Positions 17,301 through 25,831 are shown, counted from the stretch's first letter. The stretch is 64,000 nt of DNA from GCA-2794515 sp034436155 (GCA_034436155.1 DAOTVP010000010.1:291859-355858), one strand, 5' to 3'. The notes: generated by a model not told the origin, from the sequence alone. Numbers and translations are program-made.

Positions 17301-18965
17301 CTATCAGGCAGTTTAGATCGCACCTTACGCCTGTGGGATACAGCAACAGGTGATGAAATCCGCGTTTTAGAAGGTCATATCGGTGTGGTTTTAGATGTCG
17401 ATTTGAGCAAAGACGGCAAATATGCCGCCTCTAGTTCGGGCGATGAGACCATCGCCAATATCGGTACAGATAGGGTAGAACGAACTGTCCGCGTTTGGGA
17501 TGTCGAATCGGGTGAAACATTACACGAATTTAGATTAAATAGCGGGTTTGTCCGTGCAGTTGCTATTAGCCCAAATAGCCAATTTGTGGTCGCGGGGTCA
17601 TGGGATAGTTCTCAGGGGGGTAAACTCACCCTATGGAATATCGAAACAGGCGAAGAAATGCGCCGTTATTTCGGTCATAGCAACATCGTTACAGGGGTGA
17701 CATTTTCACCAGACGGGCGCTATCTGTATTCATCTTCATGGGATGCAACCCTACGTGTATGGGATTTTAACACCGCCGTTGAAGTTGCCCGCTATACCAA
17801 TTTTGAAGACCGCTTACTGCGTGTGAGCATCAGCCCAGATGGTCAATATGCCCTCGTTGCTAGTGGCAATTTAGGCGGAAACGAAATTCTGCGTGAGCGC
17901 GATAACTCGCGGGATACCAGCGTTTGGCTCATGGACTTACAAAATCGGTCACAAGTAGGTGTTATTAGCGGATTTGGTGATTGGGCGTGGTCTGTCGCCA
18001 CAGACCCAACGGGTGAATTTATCGCCACGGGGACGGGTCCCTTGAATACACCCAATGCCGTAGATACAACGGTGCGTGTGTATAATCGCATCACGTCTGA
18101 ATTAGTTTGGCAAAGCGCAGACCAACACACCGCGACGGTTGAAGGTCTCGCCTATAGCCACTCAGGTGAATCAATTGCCAGTGGTGATTGGAACGGCACA
18201 ATCATCCTCTGGGATGCCCGAACAGGTGATGAAATCCGCCGATTTAGCGATAATAGTGGCATAAAAGTGTTAAATGTGGTGTTTAGTCCAGATGACACGC
18301 TTCTCGCATCCGCAAACGGCAATGGCACTATCACCCTCTGGGATGTGGCTACAGGTGAAAAAATCCGCGATTTTGGCGATTACGCCGATGAAGTCGTAAG
18401 TCTGGCATTCCATCCATCGGGTGAAACACTCTTAGCAGGTGATAATGATGGCGTTGTCAAGTTGTGGGATGTCGCTACGGGCGAAAAAGTCCGCGATTTT
18501 ATTGGGCATACCAACCGCGTAAACGAAGTGGCATTCAGCCCAAATGGTGATTTAGTCGCAAGCGCCGCATGGGATTCAACTATCCGCCTGTGGGATGCCA
18601 ATACAGGGGTACAATTACGCACCTTGCTGGGACATGTCAATTTTATACAAACGGTCACATTTAATCAGGCTGGTACGTTACTACTATCGGGTGGTGCAGA
18701 TACCACCGTCCGTTTGTGGGATGTCGCTACAGGGGATGAATTATTCCGTTATGATGAGCATAGCGATTGGGTATCTCAGGTGGCATTCATCCCCAATAGC
18801 GATTTCGCCGTCTCAAGCGGGCAAGATAAAACCTTGCGTATCTGGCGTGTTCAACTTGAACCAGAGCCGATTTTGGCATGGGCGCGAGAAAATCGCTATA
18901 TGCGCGAATTAACCTGTAACGAACAAATTCAATTCCGTGTACAAGCGACCTGTGAGACAAAATAA
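14379..18965 (+). CDS. Ser/Thr protein kinase - nSTAND NTPase - WD40 repeat protein
   Basis: 1528 residues. Residues 11-270 are a complete Hanks-type kinase (GIGGFGVVY; Lys41 in VAIK; HRDLKPEN with Asp135; DFG 153-155; SPAYLSPEQ). Residues about 295-690 are an nSTAND1-type NTPase that opens with NPYKGLRAFQ and a YGRE box, followed by Walker A VGPSGSGKSS near 340 and LLLIDQFEEL near 430. A predicted membrane helix lies near 761-782, then an Ala/Gln-rich coiled coil, then about 14 WD40 blades from residue 870 to the end, enough for two seven-blade propellers. Inference: a membrane-spanning sensor whose propellers detect a ligand outside and whose NTPase and kinase signal inside. It closes the FHA / Clp_N-APH cassette. 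Confidence 0.95.
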   Translation: MEDLSGRIIKTYELEERIGIGGFGVVYRAYQKLIGREVAIKIILPEYANKPDFIRRFEVEAQLIARLEHPHIVPLYDYWREPSGAYLVMRWLRGGSIQELIKKQGAIDLATISKILTQISEALMVAHRQGVVHRDLKPENILLDTEGNAYLSDFGIAKDLTDNQAITQNNAILGSPAYLSPEQIKGESVTAQSDIYAMGIVLYEMLTGKRPYEATSPATLMYKHLSEPLPDINTHVEGLPIELNMVLARATAKDPAERYENILDFARGFRHAIKEVESPTGTLILTSSGINTPDPENPYKGLRAFQQYDAADFYGRESFTLNVINRLLEETPNARFLAVVGPSGSGKSSAVKAGVLPALRDNAIPGSKDWFIIEMLPGLDPMEELEAALLRIAVNPPDSLLNQLMQDERGLVRALKRVLPDDETELLLLIDQFEELFTLVDEEHKRTHFMDSLITAISEPRSRLRVIITLRADFYDKPLNYARFGELMRQRTEVILPLNTEELERAISAPAKRANLVLEDGLVTNIVADVNNQPGALPLLQYALTELFERRNGLMLTNEAYNEIGGTMGALARRADELYEGLGDEGQTLAKQLFLRLVTLGEGTEDTRRRVLQSELLSIGNNPEEMQMVIEGFGRYRLLTFDHDPQTRSSTVEVAHEALIRQWGLLREWLNASREDLRIQRRLTASVEDWQNSKQDPSFLLRGMRLEQIEAWQATSDLELNAEEAQYVQASIAERERLLTAERERQAREKLLEKRSEQRLRALVIFMSVAAFIGIALAIFAFSQSQEAQNARNQALKNEQEAQLARSLAEQSAAEARSLALAANARNELVNGNSTLSIALASVAEANYQPAPVEVKRILSTAILNSGVRARYEGHTGAVLTTAFSHDGRYGLSGSSDGTIRIWDNQSRQFVRDISLGETIITRIVYHPTEQQFAVATTNNQIILFSLDGEEIRRFDGHTDMVTSLAFNGDGSQLLSGSLDRTLRLWDTATGDEIRVLEGHIGVVLDVDLSKDGKYAASSSGDETIANIGTDRVERTVRVWDVESGETLHEFRLNSGFVRAVAISPNSQFVVAGSWDSSQGGKLTLWNIETGEEMRRYFGHSNIVTGVTFSPDGRYLYSSSWDATLRVWDFNTAVEVARYTNFEDRLLRVSISPDGQYALVASGNLGGNEILRERDNSRDTSVWLMDLQNRSQVGVISGFGDWAWSVATDPTGEFIATGTGPLNTPNAVDTTVRVYNRITSELVWQSADQHTATVEGLAYSHSGESIASGDWNGTIILWDARTGDEIRRFSDNSGIKVLNVVFSPDDTLLASANGNGTITLWDVATGEKIRDFGDYADEVVSLAFHPSGETLLAGDNDGVVKLWDVATGEKVRDFIGHTNRVNEVAFSPNGDLVASAAWDSTIRLWDANTGVQLRTLLGHVNFIQTVTFNQAGTLLLSGGADTTVRLWDVATGDELFRYDEHSDWVSQVAFIPNSDFAVSSGQDKTLRIWRVQLEPEPILAWARENRYMRELTCNEQIQFRVQATCETK

Positions 18966-19002
18966 ATAGGGAGCAAATTCCCCTACTCCATTTGATAATC
19001 GT

Positions 19003-20583
19003 ATGCCGTCTGAGAATGTGGTCTATCCAGTCGTGATTATCGGCGGTGGGTTAGCAGGACTCACCGCCGCGACTTATTTGGCAAATGCCGATATATCCCC
19101 CTTGATACTCGATGCCGATGCCCGTTGGACGGGCGGACGGTTAGCAGGTGGCGATCCTGATACATTTATCCACCACGACCAAGTTTGGCAATTCCCACCC
19201 GAACATGGTGTTCATGCCGTCTGGGGTGGCTACGAAAATTTGCGCCGTCTCATCCAAGAATTTACATCCACCCAATTACGACCATCCGATGGTGAAGAAT
19301 GGATTAATCGTTGGCGACGCGATGTTCGCAAAATCGAGGCGGGCAACGCCATTCGTTCCCGTTGGATACCCGCCCCATTTCACTATCTGCAATTGCTATT
19401 CCGCCCGCGTTTTTGGACGGGTATCACACCGCTTGATTTTTTATCGCTACCCGGATTTTTATTCAGTATCGGTTGGGCAGTCGGATTTGACCCGCTTAAA
19501 GAGAAAAACGCACTGGATGGCTTAACCATGCGCGAATTTTTTCGTGGATGGACACCCAACCTCCGCGCCACATTCACAGGTCTTGGGGCAAATCTACTGG
19601 CTTCTCCGCCAGAAAATATCTCAGTAGCCAGTTTTATCGCCGCCTTGCGTTTTTACACCGTTCTACGGCGCGATTCATGGCACATGCAATTCTTCCCGTC
19701 TAACGCAGGGGATAGCCTGATCACGCCATTGATCGATTTTATCGAATCAAAAAATGGACGTATCTGGCGAGGCGCAACCGCAACACGTTTACATCGTGAA
19801 AACAATCTTTGGCAAATCACATTTGAAGATGCACCTAATCAGGTTATCCGCACCATTTACGCCGAGCATGTGATTATCGCCACCAACGCTCCATCGGCAC
19901 AACGCTTATTGATGGATAGCCCGTTCACAGCACCTATCGCGCAAAAAATCCACTTTCCCACAGCCTTACGAAATGTGGTGATTCGCCTTTGGTTTGATAC
20001 TGCCCCACAACAGGGCGCGAGTAGTGGCATGTTCACAGGCGATAGTGTGATTGATAATTTTTTCTGGTTGCATCGTATTTACGATGAATTTGCCGATTGG
20101 GCAAAAATTGGTGGTAGCGCCATCGAAGTGCATTTATACGGTCAAGAACCGCTCATGAACCACGATGACCGTCACTTACTCATTTTGGCGGTGGATGAAG
20201 TTCAACGGGCATTTCCAGAATTAAAAGGTCATTTTGTGTATGGTGCAATTCGTAGAAATAGCAAAAATCACACTCAATTTCGTGTGCCAACTGATGATAG
20301 TCTTTGGGTAGATACCGATTGGGATAACTTATATATGGCCGGCGATTGGATCGGCTACGATACCCCTTCACTCTGGATGGAACGCGCCACCATTACGGGG
20401 ATTGCATCGGCGAACCGCATCTTGCAAGCCTATCAGCAACCCATCATACCGATTTTATATCCACGCCAACCCGAATTTTTGGCGCAGATATTGGGAACAT
20501 TAGTACGTATTATTCGGTTGATCGTACAACCGATTTTGAGATTGATACGCACGATTCGCCACAAGCGGATTAAAAATTTATGA
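19003..20583 (+). CDS. FAD-dependent oxidoreductase (amine oxidase / phytoene desaturase-like)
   Basis: 526 residues with the N-terminal dinucleotide-binding motif IIGGGLAGLTAATYLA and, near the C-terminus, the second FAD motif NLYMAGDWIGYDTPSLWMERA. The layout is that of the flavin amine oxidase / carotenoid desaturase superfamily. The last about 45 residues are hydrophobic and basic (two helical stretches ending in RHKRIKNL), suggesting membrane attachment. The substrate is unknown; no carotenoid genes are near. The gene lies 37 bp after the kinase-WD40 gene with only a weak ribosome binding site, so it may be co-transcribed with it. Confidence 0.8.
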   Translation: MPSENVVYPVVIIGGGLAGLTAATYLANADISPLILDADARWTGGRLAGGDPDTFIHHDQVWQFPPEHGVHAVWGGYENLRRLIQEFTSTQLRPSDGEEWINRWRRDVRKIEAGNAIRSRWIPAPFHYLQLLFRPRFWTGITPLDFLSLPGFLFSIGWAVGFDPLKEKNALDGLTMREFFRGWTPNLRATFTGLGANLLASPPENISVASFIAALRFYTVLRRDSWHMQFFPSNAGDSLITPLIDFIESKNGRIWRGATATRLHRENNLWQITFEDAPNQVIRTIYAEHVIIATNAPSAQRLLMDSPFTAPIAQKIHFPTALRNVVIRLWFDTAPQQGASSGMFTGDSVIDNFFWLHRIYDEFADWAKIGGSAIEVHLYGQEPLMNHDDRHLLILAVDEVQRAFPELKGHFVYGAIRRNSKNHTQFRVPTDDSLWVDTDWDNLYMAGDWIGYDTPSLWMERATITGIASANRILQAYQQPIIPILYPRQPEFLAQILGTLVRIIRLIVQPILRLIRTIRHKRIKNL

Positions 20584-20655
20584 AAAGTATAAACAATTCA
20601 GAAAATCTATGGGAATTTTTTATTAAAGGTGTTATCTTTAAGGGAGATTATCATT

Positions 20656-20754
20656 ATGGAAATTAGATTTTACTGGATGACTTATGATTCATTTGGAGCT
20701 AAAATAGATGATAGATACATTTTCATATTTGAGAACGGTGGCTTTATTAAATAA
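20656..20754 (+). CDS. Possible 32-aa leader ORF coupled to the STAS gene
   Basis: ATG 20656 follows a strong Shine-Dalgarno (AAGGGAGA, about 7-10 nt upstream) and opens a 32-codon frame rich in aromatic and charged residues (begins MEIRFYWMTYDSFG). Its TAA stop (20752-20754) is one base before ATG 20756 of the STAS gene, an arrangement typical of translational coupling. No family is recognised. It may be a real small protein, a leader peptide that gives the STAS gene its ribosomes, or chance. Confidence 0.45.
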   Translation: MEIRFYWMTYDSFGAKIDDRYIFIFENGGFIK

Positions 20755-20755
20755 T

Positions 20756-21088
20756 ATGGACATTCACATAGAAAAAAACGGAAACGTTACCATTATTGAA
20801 TTGAATGGCGACCTTAATGCCAATTCAACCGCCAAAATTCAAGACCAAGTATTATCTGAGACCCCACCCAATAGCAAAGTGTTGCTCGATATGACCAATG
20901 TAAAATATATGTCGAGTGCGGGATTGCGCTTCTTGCTATTGCTCTCACGCCAATTGGGTAGCCAAATCGGGAATATTGTCCTCATCGGCTTGCGTGAAGA
21001 AGTTCAAGATGTCATGTCTATGACGGGCTTTTTAGATTTCTTCGTCACCGCCAAAGACCGTGCAGAAGGGCTGAAAACACTTACGTGA
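20756..21088 (+). CDS. STAS domain protein (anti-sigma factor antagonist type)
   Basis: 110 residues from ATG 20756, all one STAS domain: IHIEKNGNVTIIELNGDLN, LLDMTNVKYMSSAGLRFLL with the conserved Ser-Ser-Ala-Gly phosphorylation loop, and a C-terminal helix. Such proteins are phosphorylated by a HATPase kinase on this serine and bind anti-sigma factors or act in other partner-switching modules. No matching RsbW-type kinase is in the window. An alternative ATG at 20708 (GGAG 9 nt upstream) would add 16 residues not typical of the family. A terminator follows at 21113. Confidence 0.9.
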   Translation: MDIHIEKNGNVTIIELNGDLNANSTAKIQDQVLSETPPNSKVLLDMTNVKYMSSAGLRFLLLLSRQLGSQIGNIVLIGLREEVQDVMSMTGFLDFFVTAKDRAEGLKTLT

Positions 21089-21112
21089 TGCGGAATTGTG
21101 CTATCATAAAAG

Positions 21113-21135
21113 AGGGTGTTGAACACCCTTTTTTT
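21113..21135 (+). terminator. Rho-independent terminator after the STAS gene
   Basis: The 7-bp stem AGGGTGT / ACACCCT with a TGA loop is followed by a run of T. It lies 25 bp after the STAS stop codon. Confidence 0.9.
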
Positions 21136-21167
21136 GACCTTATCAATGGTTATATGGATGATAGCCC

Positions 21168-23288
21168 ATGCAAATTAACCGAATAGATAATCAGCCAACA
21201 CACATTTATCAAGACTATCGGCTCAGAATGGGGCAACCGCTCCCATTTGGTGCGACGGTGATCCCACATGGGGTCAATTTTTCTATCTTTTCGCGCCACG
21301 CAACTGCCTGTACGCTCGTGTTGTATCTCAAAGGTGAAAAAAATCCGTTTGTCGAAATCCCTTTTCCAGATGAATTTCGGATAGGTCATGTATTCACAAT
21401 GGTTGTTTTTGACCTCGATTATGAACGGATTGAATATGGCTTTAGGATGAACGGGCAAAATGCCCCACACATGGGTCATCGCTTTCATCCCGAAAGTGTC
21501 CTCAGCGACCCATATGCCAAATCTATCGGTGGACGCGAAGTTTGGGGCGAAGTCTCAAATCCTGATTTTGACTATCAACATCGCGCACAAATCATTCCCG
21601 AAGATTATGATTGGGGGAATGATCGCCCACCACTTATCCCAATGCAAGATTTGGTCATCTACGAAATGCACGTCAGAGGGTTCACCAAACACCCGAATGC
21701 CGATGTTAAATACGGCGGTACGTATGCCGCCATCCGCGAAAAAATTCCTTATTTGAAAGAATTAGGTGTTAATTGTATTGAATTACTCCCTATTTTTGAA
21801 TTTGATGAACTCGAATATGTTCGGCGTAATCCCATTACCCGCGAGCGCCTGATGAATTATTGGGGCTATAGCACCATCGGATTTTTTGCGCCCAAAGCAG
21901 GATACGCCGCCACAGGCGTGTTTGGGATGCACTGCGATGAATTCAAGACATTGGTCAAAGAATTGCATCGCAACGGTATCGAAGTCATTTTAGATGTGGT
22001 CTATAATCATACCGCCGAAGGCAACGAAAAAGGTCCCATCATCTCATTTCGCGGGATAGATAATAAAACATACTACATGCTCGACCCCGATGGACGTTAT
22101 CTCAATTTTAGCGGGACGGGCAATACCATGAATTGTAATAACCCTGTCGTCCGTAATATGGTGGTGGATTCGTTGCGGTACTGGGCATCGGAATATCATA
22201 TAGACGGGTTTCGGTTTGACCTTGCCTCAATTTTAGGGCGCGACCAACTTGGCAGACCATTAGCCAATCCACCCTTGCTCGAAATGTTGGCATACGATCC
22301 GATTTTAGCCAATTGTAAACTGATAGCCGAAGCGTGGGATGCGGGTGGGATGTATCAGGTGGGCAGTTTTCCTGCTTATGGGCGTTGGGCAGAATGGAAT
22401 GGGCAATATCGAGATACAGTTCGGCGTTTTATCAAAGGGGATATGGGTTTGGTATGGGAATTTGCAGAACGTATACAAGGCTCTCCCGATATGTACGCCG
22501 GACGTGGCGCAACGGCATCGGTCAATTTCATCACCGCACATGACGGTTTCACGCTCTATGATTTATACGCTTACAATGATAAACATAATGAGCAAAACGG
22601 TGAAGAAAACCGCGATGGTGCAAACGATAATTATAGCTGGAATTGTGGCATCGAGGGCGAAACAGATGACCCATATGTGAATAATTTACGCCGTCGTCTG
22701 GTTAAAAATGCTATCGCCATCCTCATGATGAGCAAAGGTGTGCCGATGTTGCTCATGGGTGATGAAATGGGACGTACCCAATTTGGCAATAACAACATGT
22801 ATTGTCATGACAACGAAACCAATTGGCTCGATTGGTCACTCCTTAAAAAGAATAGTGATATTTTCACATTTACGAAGTATTGCATCCAATTTCGTCATCA
22901 ACATCCTGTTTTACGTGGCGCACATCATTTTTATCACCGTGATATGGTCGGTAGCGGATACCCTGATATCTCATTTCATGGAACTCGTGCGTGGCAACCC
23001 GATTGGTCTGGGTATGTGCTTACGTTAGGTGTCATGCTCGATGGCGCTCATACAGTTACATATGGTCATCCCGCCGATGATATGATTTATATGGCGTTTA
23101 ATATGCACTGGGAAAGTCATGCGTTTCAATTGCCTCAATTACCAGAAGGCAAAAATTGGCATGTATTCATCAATACCAGTCCGGGCATCGAAACCGTTAT
23201 TCATCCGCCCGGTGAAGAAGTGATGATCGCCCCTCAAGACCATATTTGGGTCGGGGAACGTTCAATTATCGTTTTGGTGGGCAAATAA
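21168..23288 (+). CDS. glgX: Glycogen debranching enzyme GlgX (isoamylase type, GH13)
   Basis: 706 residues. An N-terminal CBM48/E-set domain (FGATVIPHGVNFSIFSRHA) precedes a GH13 barrel with DVVYNHTAEG, GFRFDLAS (nucleophile Asp), LIAEAWDAGG (acid/base Glu) and ITAHDGFTLYD (stabilising Asp), then a beta C-terminal domain. It hydrolyses alpha-1,6 branches of glycogen or limit dextrins. ATG 21168 has only a weak GGATGAT upstream. No other glycogen genes are adjacent; it stands alone between a terminator and the convergent LysM operon. Confidence 0.95.
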   Translation: MQINRIDNQPTHIYQDYRLRMGQPLPFGATVIPHGVNFSIFSRHATACTLVLYLKGEKNPFVEIPFPDEFRIGHVFTMVVFDLDYERIEYGFRMNGQNAPHMGHRFHPESVLSDPYAKSIGGREVWGEVSNPDFDYQHRAQIIPEDYDWGNDRPPLIPMQDLVIYEMHVRGFTKHPNADVKYGGTYAAIREKIPYLKELGVNCIELLPIFEFDELEYVRRNPITRERLMNYWGYSTIGFFAPKAGYAATGVFGMHCDEFKTLVKELHRNGIEVILDVVYNHTAEGNEKGPIISFRGIDNKTYYMLDPDGRYLNFSGTGNTMNCNNPVVRNMVVDSLRYWASEYHIDGFRFDLASILGRDQLGRPLANPPLLEMLAYDPILANCKLIAEAWDAGGMYQVGSFPAYGRWAEWNGQYRDTVRRFIKGDMGLVWEFAERIQGSPDMYAGRGATASVNFITAHDGFTLYDLYAYNDKHNEQNGEENRDGANDNYSWNCGIEGETDDPYVNNLRRRLVKNAIAILMMSKGVPMLLMGDEMGRTQFGNNNMYCHDNETNWLDWSLLKKNSDIFTFTKYCIQFRHQHPVLRGAHHFYHRDMVGSGYPDISFHGTRAWQPDWSGYVLTLGVMLDGAHTVTYGHPADDMIYMAFNMHWESHAFQLPQLPEGKNWHVFINTSPGIETVIHPPGEEVMIAPQDHIWVGERSIIVLVGK

Positions 23289-23317
23289 AAAATAAGGGCG
23301 CAACAAACTGCGCCCTT
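23286..23317 (-). terminator. Terminator between convergent glgX and LysM genes
   Basis: A perfect 10-bp stem TAAGGGCGCA (23293-23302) / TGCGCCCTTA (23308-23317) encloses a short loop. On the minus strand it is followed by ATTTTTTATTT, so it terminates the LysM operon well; on the plus strand no T run follows, though it may still end glgX mRNA. Confidence 0.8.
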
Positions 23318-23327
23318 AGCATAGCAA

Positions 23328-24452
23328 TTATCGGCTTTGCCATGTAAAAGTACGCGCCTGCCCCGTCACACCAACAATACTATACGTATTATCGCTGTTA
23401 ATTTGTGCTACTGATACCGTCCATGTGATAAGATGCGGTTGTCCATCGCTCGGCACGAGTGATTCGGGCAATAACAATGATGTCTGTTTGGTGCTACCCG
23501 TCCATGTCGTGCCACTGGTGTTATCCACTACCTGAACCAGATATTGTTCTTCTGGGCGCAACACACCCACACTCACCCATTGCAACGTGACTAAGCCCGC
23601 GGCAATACCCCCATTAGGCGGTGATACTAACGCAGGTGCATTGAATGTTGGGGTCATGGTTGGTGTTTCTAAGCCTGATGGTGTTGGTGTGAGTGTGGTG
23701 GTCGGCGTGGGGACAAGCACATTCACAACCTGCCCTTCGCGGATAAATGGGTTACAATTGGGACCACCACCAGGCAAATCGAAATTACACCCAATAAAAC
23801 TAATATCAGCATTGAGTTGGCTCAATTGCCCCAAGGACATCGCAAACTCTTCAGCAATGCTCACCAGGGTATCACCAGCACGAATCGTATATTGCCCAAC
23901 AACCTCCCACGGCGCGAGATTCACATTGGGGCGCATCGGTGGCATGGTCGCAGAGGTACTATTCACCGTCACCCCGCTATTATTTTGTGGCGTTGGGGTG
24001 ATGGTTGGGCGTGGAATTAAAATCACCTGACCTGCGGGGGGCAGAATATCGGCATTAAAAATATTGTCGTTGATACGGACAATCTCACGAATTACATCGG
24101 TATTGCGATAATTAAACGGCTCTTGTTGGATGATGCTAATCAGGGTATCCCCTTCACGAATAGTGTATTCCCACGGACCCTCAGTAGGCGTAGTCGTTGG
24201 CGTTTCAGATGGCACTTGTGTCTCTGTTACGGTGGGACTAGGTGTAAATGTCGGCGGGTCTGTGGGTGGCATCGTCGCCGTTGGTGTGGTTGTGAGGGTA
24301 GCAGTAGCAGGTGTGATTTGTGGCAAGGGATTAATCGGCTCTTGCACAATCGCGGGCGCAGTAGGCGTTAGATTGTCGTTCACTCCACACGCTCCAACCA
24401 ATAAGGCAATCCATACACCGAATGTCAATATCAATAATTTCGATTTTATCAT
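23328..24452 (-). CDS. LysM domain lipoprotein
   Basis: 374 residues with a lipoprotein signal peptide (lipobox LVGAC, Cys near residue 22). After a Thr/Pro-rich linker come two LysM domains, WEYTIREGDTLISIIQQE (about 93-150) and GQYTIRAGDTLVSIAEEF (about 187-247), each followed by a Thr/Pro linker, and a C-terminal beta domain of about 95 residues (VSPPNGGIAAGLVTLQW...). LysM domains bind N-acetylglucosamine polymers such as peptidoglycan. The second LysM has an insert with two cysteines (GCNFDLPGGGPNC). The upstream gene, 5 bp away, has the same plan, so the two probably arose by duplication and may act together at the cell wall. Confidence 0.88.
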   Translation of the reverse strand: MIKSKLLILTFGVWIALLVGACGVNDNLTPTAPAIVQEPINPLPQITPATATLTTTPTATMPPTDPPTFTPSPTVTETQVPSETPTTTPTEGPWEYTIREGDTLISIIQQEPFNYRNTDVIREIVRINDNIFNADILPPAGQVILIPRPTITPTPQNNSGVTVNSTSATMPPMRPNVNLAPWEVVGQYTIRAGDTLVSIAEEFAMSLGQLSQLNADISFIGCNFDLPGGGPNCNPFIREGQVVNVLVPTPTTTLTPTPSGLETPTMTPTFNAPALVSPPNGGIAAGLVTLQWVSVGVLRPEEQYLVQVVDNTSGTTWTGSTKQTSLLLPESLVPSDGQPHLITWTVSVAQINSDNTYSIVGVTGQARTFTWQSR

Positions 24453-24457
24453 CTTGT

Positions 24458-25759
24458 TTATCCGTTAGTTGCTTGCGCTGTTTGCCAATCAAAAGTTTGT
24501 GGTGTTGTGGTATATATCACCATACGCGCATCATTCACATTCACCACGCTTATCGTCCACTCGTATTGATGACGCTCAAGCGTTTCAGATTGAGCTTGCC
24601 ATTCACTTGGAATAACAAACATGGTATCGAGTGTATCCGCAGTATAAACCATACCAGTGTTGAGATTCTTGACGATTACCCTATACGTCTCATCTCTGCC
24701 GAGCGTCCCTGTCGGACTCCATCGCAATGTCACCAATTCATTTCGCCTAAAAAAGGTGCGGTTGCTAGGGCTTTGTGGCACAGGTGCATTAAATGTTGGG
24801 GTTGGCGTTGGGGTCGGCGTTTCGCTACCAGATGGCGTAGGTGAAAGGGTTGGTGTGGGAGTTGGCGCAGGAACACGTAATAATTGCCCTTCAAAAACGA
24901 TGACTGTACAGCGTTCACCACCCAAATCTAACCCAAAATCACATTGCGAAAATGTCACTTCGGGATTGAGTTGCGATAAAATTTCGACCGTTGCCTTATA
25001 TTGCAAAGCAATACTGATGATATTTTCGCCCGCCGCCACCCGATGTTGCTGAACACCGGGCAATAAGGTGGGGGTCGGAAAAAATGACATATCAAACGCA
25101 ACATTCTGAGTTTCTGCTTGCGCTTCTGGATCGAGCGTTGCAGTTGGGATATTCGGGTCTAGGGTCGGCGTGGGCCACGGAATTTCTAAAACCTGACCCG
25201 CGAAAATTGTGCCAGCATCGCGCAGATTATTGATTTCTATCACCTGTGCAAACACGGCATCGCTAAAATGACCACATCTCACAACAACATTCCATAACAC
25301 ATCACCCGCTTGTACTGTCTGACGACATGGTTCACGGGTTGGTGTTGGCGCGGGTGTATCGGTTGGTAAAACGGTCGGAGTTGGTGTTCGAGTTGGTGTA
25401 CCGGGTGTAACAGTAAAAGGCAGAGTGGGACTTGCTGTTGGGCTTCTGGTAACAGACACAGGTGCGAGTGATGCTTGTAAATTCCTCAACACACTCGGCG
25501 CAAAAATAATACCCAAGCCAATCAACATCAAAACAACCAAAAACACTGCTCCGCCCAGCATGTAACGGCGTCCGATCACATGAATCGCACGTTCCATCAA
25601 ATCGGTCTCGCCGTATTGATATTCGTAATCAGATTGTGTTACTCGTGATATATTGCCCTTTGTATCAGTGCCTAACACAGACCCACATGTCATACAAAAT
25701 GACGCATTTATTGGGTTTGCTGTTTTGCAAATCGGACACGTTTTATAGCTATCTGACAA
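24458..25759 (-). CDS. Zinc-ribbon, single-pass membrane protein with two LysM domains
   Basis: 433 residues. An N-terminal zinc ribbon (CPICKTANPINASFCMTCG) lies in the cytoplasm, followed by a membrane helix (about 73-97), a Thr/Pro linker, a LysM-like domain (CRQTVQAGDVLWNVVVRCG), a second (QHRVAAGENIISIALQY) and a C-terminal beta domain (SPSNRTFFRRNELVTLRW) like that of the next gene. The second LysM again has the Cys insert (CDFGLDLGGERC). It differs from its neighbour in having the zinc ribbon and membrane anchor where the other has a lipobox. It may tie the membrane to peptidoglycan; a role beyond that is unknown. Confidence 0.85.
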   Translation of the reverse strand: MSDSYKTCPICKTANPINASFCMTCGSVLGTDTKGNISRVTQSDYEYQYGETDLMERAIHVIGRRYMLGGAVFLVVLMLIGLGIIFAPSVLRNLQASLAPVSVTRSPTASPTLPFTVTPGTPTRTPTPTVLPTDTPAPTPTREPCRQTVQAGDVLWNVVVRCGHFSDAVFAQVIEINNLRDAGTIFAGQVLEIPWPTPTLDPNIPTATLDPEAQAETQNVAFDMSFFPTPTLLPGVQQHRVAAGENIISIALQYKATVEILSQLNPEVTFSQCDFGLDLGGERCTVIVFEGQLLRVPAPTPTPTLSPTPSGSETPTPTPTPTFNAPVPQSPSNRTFFRRNELVTLRWSPTGTLGRDETYRVIVKNLNTGMVYTADTLDTMFVIPSEWQAQSETLERHQYEWTISVVNVNDARMVIYTTTPQTFDWQTAQATNG

Positions 25760-25794
25760 ATTATCACCTCTTACATCCGTTCATCAAACAATCC

Positions 25795-25823
25795 ATTATA
25801 ACCCCAATACGGATGTGATTGAA
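25795..25823 (-). promoter_or_regulatory. Putative promoter of the LysM operon
   Basis: On the minus strand TATAAT (25795-25800), in the form GGTTATAAT, lies 36 bp before ATG 25759; a weak TTCAAT -35 is 17 bp further upstream. Confidence 0.55.
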
Positions 25824-25831
25824 GGGATTGA

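Noticed and set aside
16980..18900. Tandem DNA repeats or a CRISPR-like array
   Set aside because: The periodic similarity is that of WD40 blades within one reading frame; no direct repeats with spacers were seen anywhere in the window.
23587..25052. Val/Gly-rich reading frames on the plus strand opposite the LysM genes
   Set aside because: They mirror the Thr/Pro codons of the LysM linkers and have no ribosome binding site or family match.
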